A model generated the notes under the pieces. That model ran no database searches. It saw only the letters and a list, made by a program, of their open reading frames with translations, and was not told the origin of the DNA. Of a stretch of 64,000 bases of DNA, positions 41,201 through 53,200 are shown piece by piece. The position numbers and the translations under genes were made by a program. Positions within the stretch are counted from its first letter, which is position 1, and every line of letters starts with the position of its first letter. The stretch comes from Lanius collurio. Its lineage: Eukaryota; Chordata; Aves; Passeriformes; Laniidae. The DNA lies in the NCBI GenBank assembly GCA_020086605.1, contig JACBWW010000004.1, positions 41,370,535-41,434,534 on the forward strand, in the 5' to 3' direction.

Positions 41201-44200
41201 TAAATCTACTGAGTATGCTTCATCTTGAAAATAATCCATTGTTTCCAGTTGTCATTGACTCAGAAATTATCACACTTAAAGAACAAGGAAGTGTATTATG
41301 AGTGAGCATTATGAGTGAAAGGTACTTGTATGCTACCAAGTATTTGTCAAGCATATAATTACACAGGTGATAAGGAAAATTAATTCCAATTTTCATACTA
41401 CTTCTCTTAGCTTATGATATATAAACACTAAAAACTATAGTAAATATGGAATTTACTACCCTATTGCATACCACAATGACGTTTAAATTAGCTATTTAAA
41501 TTAAGTGTAATTTAGAACTAGATATGCCAATTTGTTTCAGTACCACGGGTTCTCTTGCTGCCTCAGCCACTGGCATTTTATAAAAATAGTGTATTATGAA
41601 AGTATGCACTTTAGATACATAGAGAAAGCATCTGTTGCAGACTATCACTGTTGTACAGATCCTTTCATTCAGAATGAGGGATATTTCTGGATGTACAAGG
41701 AAAATGTAATTTCTTTATGTACCTGGGAGCAGTCTTGATGGCAGACTCAATGAGTAGATTAGGTGGCTGAACTGGTAATGCTTATAGGCTTGTAATAGTT
41801 AGAAGGTTGGGTTTTTGTATGTACAGCTACTGTATAAAAAAAGGCTTAAATGAAAAGCTTAGCCAGCTAAAAATATACCTTAAAGACAGAAGGTTACAAT
41901 GACAAAGGTGGTTTTACTGTTCATATTTAAAAGAAAAAAGTTAAGACCACTATCCTTCTAGCCTTAGTGCTCATACTCTCTTACTCTGTTCCAGAGCATG
42001 AAGAGGTTCAGAACTGATAATATGGAATTCCACCATTCTAAGAGCTGAATTTCAAGTATTCTTTCAGTCTCTGATTTTGTTTCAAGTTTTCTCACATACA
42101 TTATTATTTTATTTACTCCCTTTTGCAGGGCCAGGTCTGTGGTCTCTGTGGAAATTATGATGGCAACAGCATCAACGACTTTACTACAAGGAGTCAATCT
42201 GTAGTAGAGAATGTCCTAGAGTTTGGAAACAGCTGGAAAGTATCCTCTACATGCCCTGATGCTTCCAGTGTCAAGGACCCCTGTTCTACTAACCCTTATC
42301 GGAAGTCCTGGTCAGAGAAGCAGTGTAGCATCATCAACAGCAATGTCTTTGCTGCCTGTCACTCTCAGGTATTACCAGGGCAGAAGTTTACTGTGTGAAA
42401 ACAACTGTGTGTTGTTGAAGGTGCTATTCTCATAGGCTATAAAATGCATGCTTCATTTATTAGCATGTTTCACTTCAAATTGTGCCAGGAAAACTTCAGT
42501 CTGAATCTTCCTCAATGGGACAAATTTATAGTCCCTACTTGTAAGAAATAAAAAGACTTTTACAAAAGAAACATAATTACTACATATTTTTTTGCAGCCT
42601 AACTTGAATAAAAATTCTCATATACTAGGTACAGAAGACAAGCTCAATGAAATAATAACATCAGAATGAAGTATCAGCATAGCTTTTTTTTGACACTAAG
42701 TACATAAGAAATGTTGTCAGGTAACTGTGCAGTTGCCTAATATTTTTTTTTGAAAATTAATCTAATCTTCCACCAGGATACAAGTCTGGGTTTCTAAAAA
42801 TCTATCAATACCTGATTTGGATGTATTATTTGGCATCACCTCTGGTGTTTCACAGTGTCTTACAAAAGAAATTACCAGTGTAGGCCTTTCCTCTGAGATA
42901 CTACAAATGTAAGAAAACTGCTCCAGAAAAGGTAAGAAATAATTTAGAAGGCAGGATGCATAGTATTATATTTCTGTTTAATAACAGGTCGAACCAGCAA
43001 AATATTACCAAGCATGTGTGACAGACGCTTGTGCCTGCGACACTGGAGGAGACTGTGATTGCTTTTGTACAGCAGTAGCTGCCTATGCTCAAGCATGTAG
43101 TGAAGTTGGTGTATGCGTAGCCTGGAGAAGCCCATCAATTTGTCGTAAGTTTTATGTCATAAACACTTCTGAAAGTGTAGCTAAATGTGCAGTATCTTAC
43201 ATATGTGCATTAAGATCTCACTGTGTAGATTTTTCATGCTTAAGCTATGTGCTCTTTTGTTTTTATCTTGAACATGTCCAACTTTTTGTTTCTCCTTAGC
43301 ACTGTTCTGTGATTATTACAATCAACAAGGGGAATGTGAATGGCACTATAAGCCTTGTGGTGCTTCCTGTATGAAGACCTGTAAGAACCCAAGTGGAAAA
43401 TGCCTCAATGACTTGCCAGGTTTAGAAGGTAAAAATAGCTGCAAATACCTCCTAATGGGTACATATTATTATATTTTTAATTGTCTTTAATGGAATGTAT
43501 TTCCCCCATCAGCTGTATTTGCACAATTCCATTTTCTCTAATACATCCAACATGAATGGAGGCAGAGTATGGAAACTGGAGTGAGAAGATCTCCAGGACT
43601 AAGTTCTTATGGACAGGCTCTGCTGATGCTACTAACTCTGCATTACTTCCTAGAGTTATTGCAAAACATAAAGTAAAAATATTATGACTATTAAAAACAA
43701 TACCTGTAAATGCCTTTGCTGACTGTATCTCAATCTTACCTTTTCCACCTTCAGGCTGCTACCCTAACTGCCCACCAGACAAGCCATATTTTCACGAGGA
43801 TCAGATGAAGTGTGTTAGTCTCTGTGACTGTTACGATGATGAAGATGGAAAGATATATAAACGGGATGAATGTAATATATGGTAAGACTTAACATACTAG
43901 TCTCATCATATACAAGGAATAAAAGGTCAAAACTCTAGGGAGAAATTGTATGTTCCTGTTATGTGCAGGATTAGTTTATGCTACCTATGTAAAAATAATG
44001 CCTTACGATCTAATTCCAGTTTTCCTACTACGTTAATGAGAAGGTTTTATGTGATTTTATGTTCTATTGAATTTGTTCCTGGTTATACTGTAAATCCTCA
44101 GCATAAAGATACATCAAGAACAAGTCCTTTATGACTAGGCTATTTCTATTTCACATTCCTGTGGTAGGAAAAATGTTGTGCCACAAGTAAAGATATTTAA

Positions 44201-47200
44201 TAGTGGCCTGCTTCCAAGGATTTTATTACATACTTGCATCGTTTGAGCAAGTTAGATTTTCCCTTTTAACCTTCTATTTAGTACAAAAACATTGCAAATG
44301 CAAGGAAAGTGATATGAAGGAAATAAGGAAAGTCTTCCTTAAGACTTCTACCTGAAACTTTGCATAATATTTAACTTCACTTCTATATATAAGTTCGAGT
44401 TTAATATAAAGGAAGATTTTGGAAAATAATGGCCAAAAAGAAGCCAAAACAAACAGAACACTCTAGGAATAAACACAAATAAAGCACCTTGCCTTTTGAT
44501 GCAAGTATCTCAGAAAGATGACTAATAAAATTACATCACAATCACAAAATATGAGTTTTTATCCTTTCTGTTTCAGTGAATGCACATCAGAAGGTTTACA
44601 GTGCAAGTTTGATGATAAAGGTAAGACAGCTGAGAAAAATTATTTAGAAAATGCAGCATTGGATATTATCATTTCATAGATGTCTGAACTGACAATTAGC
44701 TTCTTCTGAATTACAGCCTGCAACTGCATTTATGAAGGGAATAGCTATAAATATGGTGAACTCATCTATAACACCACAGATGGAACTGGATGGTGTTTCA
44801 GTGCAACATGCGATGTCAATGGAACAATAAGCAGAAACATCTTTAAATGTGGCATTTTTACAACAACCCCATTTACATTTTCCACAAGTCAGCCCACAAC
44901 TACTGCTTCAGGTATGCATAAATAATCTTTAAAATAACTCACAAATCTCTGTAAGTGACTAAAAATTACCTGGAAGGGATGACCTTTTCATCAGTTAACA
45001 GTACATAATTTACTTGAAACTCTTGACTTCTACTGGAGCCACCAATTCACCTGGCAGCTTTAGTTGAAAAAGCAGATCATAGTCAAGGAGGTAGAAATGA
45101 ATTCAGCATTTCTTACAAACTCAGTCGCCTCTGTTTCACCTTGGTCTTCCCAAGGGAAAAAAATTGTAGAGCTTATTAATCATTGCATCCTGGAGAATCT
45201 TCTCATTTCCTTGCAAAAAAGATCAGCAGTTCTAGACCATTGTCTGAAAATGTGAAAGACAGTTGTTGTCATTTCTGAAATTACTGAGCATGTAAGCGCA
45301 AACTAAAGGTAAGAAATTTAGTTGGAGGGAATGTTTAAGCTATTTATAACTGTTCTTTGGAATCTTTCCTAATTGTGTTTAATACCCAAATCAACAGTTT
45401 CCTTCTCCACCTGGACTACACTGCTACATTATCCTCCAGTTAATTAATTATTGAGTAATTGTGAGAAATATATCCACAAAATTATACTACAGCAAGAACT
45501 AAATACTCAAATTTAAGTCATCTATTAAATAACATTCATACTGAGAAAGTAACATCTATTCCACATGGTTATCTTCATAATACCAAGAACATGAAAAGAA
45601 GTCTTATTAAAATACATAGAAAATACCTATTAGGTTACATATTTCACATATAGTATATGTGTATTCTTTGTTATAATGTACTATATATAAAATACATATA
45701 TGTTAAGTATATATTTTATATTTATATATATGTTACATTTTGTAATATTGAACTAAGTAGAAAAGTCATTAACTGATAAAAATATTTTAGAGTCTGCATT
45801 GTTATGCAGTTAAGAGTAAATGAATACAGAAATAATACCAAGGAAAATAAAACCTCCTCTACTTATACCACAGCAAGTGTGAGATCTGTTATACAAGTAG
45901 TGACGTACTGGGCAAAGGGTATCGGATTTCTTATATTTAGCTACAATTCTTTAATAGATGTTGACGAATGTACCTGTAGAATAATAAGAGACATCAAAAC
46001 CCACTTTAGAAATTAAACTTGAAACTGCCAAAGCAAGTTCATTAAAATTAAAACACTACATAACATATAACATATAAAATTATTTACAACAGAAAAAAAG
46101 GTATGGAAGATAAATAATTTCTTCCTGGAACTCTCTTTAATAAGACCAGCCAAGACTTATGTTTCCTCCTTTAAATTACAGAAATGACAACTGCAACAGC
46201 AGTGACAACTGTATGTGTGAAAAATGTCTGTGAGTGGTCAGAATGGTATGATTCCACTCAGCCTGAAACCAAAGAGGACAGTGGAGATTATGAAACATTT
46301 CAGAATCTCAAGGATAAAGGATACAGTGTGTGCACAAACCCAAGTGATGTTCAATGCAGAGCCAAAGAATATCCAGATACAGAAATTACCAACCTTAACC
46401 AAACAATAGAGTGTAGTCAAAGTAGTGGATTAATATGCAAAAACCAGGAGCAAAAATCTAAGCAGTGCCATAATTATGAAATCAGAATATCATGCTGCAG
46501 ATACATACCATGTTCAGAAATACAAACTACAACACCAAAAACGACAAGAGAATTCACAACTACAGCTGTAGAATCAACACCATTTACAGAACAGACAACG
46601 ATAAAACCAACAACACAAAACCAAAAGAGTGAAGTAACTACACCACTAAGAGAAAGAACGACTCCTCTGACTGAAACCTCAGTAACAGCAACAACATCAG
46701 AAGTCTCAACAACAAGTTACCAAATCACAACTACTACACCAGAAACCTCCACTGTGGTGACCCAAGCTCTATCATCAACCAATACCATCTCCACTCTCTC
46801 AGAATCAACACGAGAAACCACTCCTGACACCAAAATAATCACCAGTACTACTGCCCTGCCATCACAAGGCACAACGGTCACTACACTCACACCAAGAGTG
46901 CCTACCCCAGCTACCACCACTGGCAGGACTACCACAACCAATATGGAAAGCACCACTACATCTACAGAAAAAACTCTTCCAACTGTACTGTCCACTGTTG
47001 CTATTCAAACATCAGCCATTACAGCCTCGACTCCAGATATGAAAATCAGAACTACCACAGGCATCACCACCCTCCCCAGCACCACAGCCCCAGCCACAGA
47101 AGGTACAACCATCATCACTACCACCACCAGCACCTCTCCCCCTCTGACTGAAGGCACGACCACCATCACCCCACCCACAACAACAGTGTCCACTCCACCT

Positions 47201-50200
47201 ACCACCACTGTCCGCATCTCCAATACCACAGATAACTGCGTGGTGGAGCGCTGTGCCTGGACGCAGTGGTTTAATGTGGACTCCCCTACTCCAGGCAGCG
47301 AAAATGGAGATATAGAGACATTTGAAAACATCCGAGCCGCTGGGTATGAGCTGTGTGACAAGCCAAAGGACATCAAGTGCCGTGCCAAAGATTACCCTGA
47401 CAGAATTGTGAAAATAATGGGACAGAAATTTGAGTGCAGCCTTGATAGGGGGCTTGTGTGCAGAAATAAGGATCAGACTCTCAAGTATCCCACATGCTTT
47501 GACTATGAGGTCTCGGTGCTGTGCTGTGACCGTAAAAACTGCCAGACCACAGTGCCACCACCAGGAACCACTGTAAGCACCTCCACTACATACCTCCAAA
47601 CAGAAAGCACCACAGTAGCCACCCAACCTGCAGCAACACCAACTGCTGTCCCCACGCTTCCACAGCGAGAAATAACAACCACTGTAGGAACAAGTGCCCT
47701 CTCAACAAAAGGTACCACTATGATCACCCCCAGATCATCCGTGCCCACCCCAGCCACAAGCACTACCAGCACCTCAAGGACCACTGCGGGAAGAACCACA
47801 AGAGTCTCAGCAACAACAACCCCAGGAGAAACCTCCACTGCAGCAACCCAGGCTCCAACATCTCCCACAACAATTGCCGAAATTAAAATTAAAACCACAA
47901 CTGGCACCACGCCCCCAGAGACAGAAGGCACAACCATCATTACCACCACCAGCACCTCTCCCCCTCTGACTGAAGGTACAACCACCATCACCCCACCCAC
48001 AACAACAGTGCCCACCCCAGCCACAAGCACTGCCAGCACTGCCAAAACCACTGCAGGAAGCACCACAAGGGCCTCAGCAACAACTGCCCCAGGAGAAACA
48101 TCCAGTGTGACAACCAAAGCTGTAACATCGCCTACTTCTGTCTCTACTTCACCTGAAATAAAAATAAGAACTACTACTGGTAGCATGGCTGTGCTCACTA
48201 CCACTCTTCCTCAGTCTGGAAGTACCACAGGTGTTACAGAAATTCTCAGAACATCTTTTCCTTCTACTATAGAAAATATTGCTACCACAGTTTTCTCCAG
48301 CACCACTGTCAGCCCAGGTATGTAATTGTCTACTTCTTTAATGTTTACTATTAGCTTTCTCTTTACAACAATATTCGTATCTTTTCTTCTGTTGATTATT
48401 CCCCTAAACCGATCTGTGATTTCCTGATTCTGTGACCATTTATATTCCTTAAACACGTGAACCAATTTTTATTCAATCTGCCCCTCTGTACCTTTCTTTG
48501 ACAGCTGGCTTAGCTTCATATTAGTAATTCTTACTTCAACAGAGAAAGTTGAAACCTTTGAAAATTTTAGAGGTGAATCTACTAAGATTTACAAAAGGCC
48601 AGATGATTATTCAATGTATAATGAAAAAATTTACACAATCTCCACTTATGAATAGGTCAAATATTTGAATGAAACAAAAATGTTCACTTGGTTAGCCAGA
48701 ATGTTGAAAAGACCTCTTGAATATATTAAAAGTATTAGATCAAAATCATGTGCCTGCAAACTAAACTATTCCTTGTGCTCAACTGTAGCTTCAACTGGTA
48801 CATCACAGTCAAGTCGTGTTACAAGCACTCCTACAACCTTCAGTTCTTCCACCAGCACATCTGTTACAACCAGCAAAATAACTCCATGCTTTTGTCATGT
48901 GTTTGAAACTTTATTTTCTCCTGGTAAGTATCTTACATTATGATTACAGAAAAATTCATAACCAATATAAACCCTTAAGACTCTATTCAATTAAAGATAA
49001 ACACTCAAAATCATCTAAATATAGAACTGTTTTTACATGAATACACTTCATATTTCCACAATATTTTCTTGGTTTTTCTCCCTAGTATTTTCATTCTTGT
49101 AATTTCTCCCCCAATTTTCATCTACAGGGGAAGTGGTATACAACAGAACAGATAGAGCTGGCTGTAATTTTTATGCACTTTGCAGCAAGGAATGTGAAAT
49201 TGAGCCATTTCAGGGGCCGTGTCCTTTGACAACTCCTGTTCCTTCAGTCGCCTCCTCAACTACACCACAAGCTGCCTCACCAACCACAGCAACAACCCTC
49301 ACAACTTCAGTAGAAAGAAACTGTACTGATGTCAATCCTCCACGAAAGGTGGTTCCCCTCCCTTACTTTCTAATACACCACTGTTGCAAAACCAGATCAG
49401 TTTTTAACAGCCAATTCAAATCAACTTCTGTGTATCTCAATGACAAATTTTGTCATGTAACAAATGACCTGATAGCACATAATTATTTAACCTGGCATTA
49501 CCAGATTTTAAGTAATCTCTAGGTGGAAAAGCTCACTAAAAAAATGACAGAGACTTTGGCTTTTAATGAAAATCATTGAAATTTCACAGAAATAAGTAGA
49601 CTAGCCATGAAATGTAAAATACCATTCTTTTTATGCAGAAGAAAATTCTGTGGTTGTTCTCAGAATACCTGCTTTTAAATTGTGTGCTAAAATAACTCTA
49701 GTCTGAATTTCCTACTAATTTTGAGAGTATATCTTAAGTTGAAACTGAACAACTAGGGTGAAAGAGCATTTAAGAATAAATAATTTACATATTTTCAGCC
49801 TGGAGAGGAGTGGATAAATGAATGCCAGAAATGTGTCTGTGACTCCCTCACTGCTACTGTGCAATGCCAGCCGCTCCCATGCCAAACAGCTCAGCAAACA
49901 GTTTGTGACCTAGGATTTGTTTCCATGGCTGTACTACCTCAGAAAGACCCATGTTGTCCTGAATTTGAATGCCGTGAGTATTAAAAACACATGTATAAAT
50001 ACCACATCATGCACCCCAGTAAATTACATTGGCACTTCTGTTAATATCTAAGGCACTTCTTCATGTACCACAGTAATAGCAAAACCTTCCTTAAGTTATT
50101 CTGTCTCAGTGAACACACAACAATTTTTGTCTAAATATGCATTAAAGCTTTGTTTTAAAAAAATAATGCTATTTTCAATTAACTTCAATGAGAGAATGGG

Positions 50201-53200
50201 TGGGAGTGCAGAATAGTATTTTGAACATTCACTGGTCTATGTAGCTCAACTGTATCTCTGTACCTGTAATCATAAATGTTATCAATGCATCTTTTTTATG
50301 TTAATAATGTAACATTGGAGCACATTAACATTAGCCTAAATGCAACTAAACTAAGATTCATAAACATAAGAATAAGCCAGTAAAAAGCTTAACAGTTAAC
50401 TACAAGACCAAGTAACAGGAAGCAATAATAGAAAATGAATTGTAATCAATAACTGAACTGTCAGTGTATGAAAAGTAATAATTATGCTCTTGCCAGAAGC
50501 TCATGAAAATTAAAAAATCCTACAGTTATATTAGTTTATTGATAAACATACACTTTTATATACATATATTTTATGCATGTATACTTGTGCAAAAGAATAA
50601 TTAAAAAAAAGTACCCATAAATTATGCCTGAAAAAGAAAAGCCAAAACAAAGGAACAGGCAAGTTTGAAGCAGTTCTGTGAAAGGCATAAATGGGTTCTG
50701 ACATGTTGCCAAATTTATATTACCACAGTAGGAATACCTTTTTCCACAGAGTCAATCTTCTGTACAAGCCATGTTCTGAAAGGTCATAAAGAATCAGTAA
50801 CTGAAGAATCTTTGCATATCACAGGACTCCTAGGGTTCAGGGAAAAAAACTAATTTAACTGAACCAGATATTGAAAGGCCAAAAAAGGGATTTTTCAGAC
50901 ATAGCTTGAGTTTGAAGTCATTCCTCTCCAACTCTTCCAGCTAATTTTAATGATGAAACTTTACTTAAACATTCAACTATACTACATATGAAGTCTAAGC
51001 ATGTAGAGGGATTGAATTCAAGTTTTCCGTACTCTCTGTGTTACTAACCAAACCTGATCTTGGCTTCTCAGGAAGTCTCACAATTCAAGGCATTCTGTAA
51101 TTAATTTTTTGTTTTGTTTTTCAGAAGCAATACCTGATGTCTGTGTGATTAACGGAACATTGCACACGGTGAGAATGATATAGCAGTATATTGCTGGAAT
51201 TGAAAAGTACATCCTTTCTGCCAAAATAAGTCTTTGAGAACGTTCTTTTCCCAGTACATGTTTTTGGGGGTTTGGTTTTTTTTTTTTTTCTCTCTAGCCA
51301 TTAACTGGAAGTTGTTTGAGTATTTTAATATCAAAACAAAATTTGTCACAGAAGTGTTCCTCAACATGTAATATAAAACAAGAATTTACCATTTTTAGTG
51401 ATGCACTCTTTTTAAGCTTCCTCCCATTTCTATAACTAATGATTTTTCCAGACAATTTGATGAATAGCCCAAACTCAATGGCTCTTTGAAATAAGCCCAG
51501 AGAGCCTTAAAAAAACAAAGCTAACATTTTTTATTTAATTAATACCTAAACCTTTTAGCTAAAATTGGTACTTAGGTCATTAACTCACGCTTTAAATATT
51601 AGTGCTGGAGCCTCTGGGGATACATTTCAGAAAGACTAAAATCTGTATTTAAATTTATATCTCTGCTTATGTACCTGCATTTAAAAGGGCTTGTTTTAAT
51701 CTCTGTTTTTAAATTAGAATTGTTTTACAACCACTTAACATACAGAGAAATACTCTTAAATGGAGCATTGAAAAGCTGGTAAAATAACTAGACAGTACAA
51801 ACCAGTCTTAATTTCATTAATTTACTGCTCTCTTTTACATTGCTTCATTTAGTTTCCTCTTAATATGAGCTTTCCTGCAAGGCATGAAGCCAAAAAGCTC
51901 TGTGTTCAAAGAGAATTTGAGAACTCAGTCATACTTGCATTTCAGCAATCTTAGTGGTTCTCAGCAATGCTTTCAACTCTGCCTTTATATTATACAGAAA
52001 CTGTTGTCATTTGAATGTTTTTTGAGGTTTTTTTCTGTCTTTGCAGGTTGGAAAGTCAGTAGTAATCGATTCATGTAAGAAGTGTACCTGCAGTTCTGAG
52101 AAAGACCCAGAGACTAACGCAAACATTATGCATTGTGAAACAATTCAGTGTGAGACCTCTTGCCCCCTGGTGAGTTCAGGTTCTCTAGGCTGCCCAGTTA
52201 GCTACAGCAAGACCAGAATTCTCCATCACCAACTAAATATACTTTCTTCTTCTTTTCTTTGCGAGTAGGGTTACCAATACATGACTGAGGAAGGAGAGTG
52301 CTGCGGGAAGTGTATTGAAGTAGCTTGCAAAGTCAAACTCAGTAACAACACTGTTCATGTGCTCACTGTAAGTACTGCTTCCATTTTCAGACCTCTCTTG
52401 TTAGCCCATGCAAATTAGAACAGCTAGGACTTAACTCATGTCCCTTACTAGTAAAGATAAAATACTGAAATTACTCTGAAAAACAATGTATCACATTTCT
52501 GAGTTAAACATTATTTGATTTTTGTGGCTAATGGAGCAATGGTTTCTAATTTATGGTCTAAGTGTTCAGAGCCAGGATTTAAACTTTCAAGCTAGGTACA
52601 GTTTGCAGAATTTCATTTTTGCCACTTGAAAGAAGTTTAGAAGCATCTGAGAATCTTTGAGGAATGAGAACTTAGCTCTGACATACTTGATCACAATGAA
52701 AAAAACCAACTTTTGCTTTTCTTATAAAATCTTAGGTTAATGAGATCCTGCCACTTGATCAATGCAGCCATTACAAATGTGAAAAAATTGAAGATCAGTT
52801 TGTTGCAGTCCAAACTAAAAAAGTATGCCCTGAGTACGACCCTGGAGAGTGCAATCCTGTAAGTTTTAATCAATTTTCCACTGACTGAATTCAGTTTAAA
52901 TGAACAAGAAGGGATAAGAAGGAATATGGCAAGTCACTTTAACTGAAGTTGCAGGAATGTCTTAAGAATAAAACTAGGCATGCTCTATGATTAATAAAAA
53001 GAAAAGCATAGTATTTTTTATGAGGCTACATGGATTCAAGACTCCTATGGTGAGGACAGAAGAGAAGCCTTCTGCCCACTATCAGTACTGCTAACTCATA
53101 TTCTTACTTATGACTGTCATCTGTGCACTAATACAAATCCTTCTTTACTTTTACAAAGGATGAAGCAGAGACTACTCCTGATGGCTGCTGCAAAATATGT

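Noticed and set aside
45650..45745. TA-rich tract as a possible matrix or origin element
   Set aside because: A plain AT simple repeat in an intron; nothing beyond composition supports a function.
47012..47626. Antisense open frame of 204 codons over PTS and CysD2
   Set aside because: Same compositional effect, opposite a clearly coding exon.
47503..48204. Antisense open frame of 233 codons over the PTS region
   Set aside because: Thr and Pro codons read backwards give Val/Gly-rich stop-free sequence. No start context, domain or splice support.
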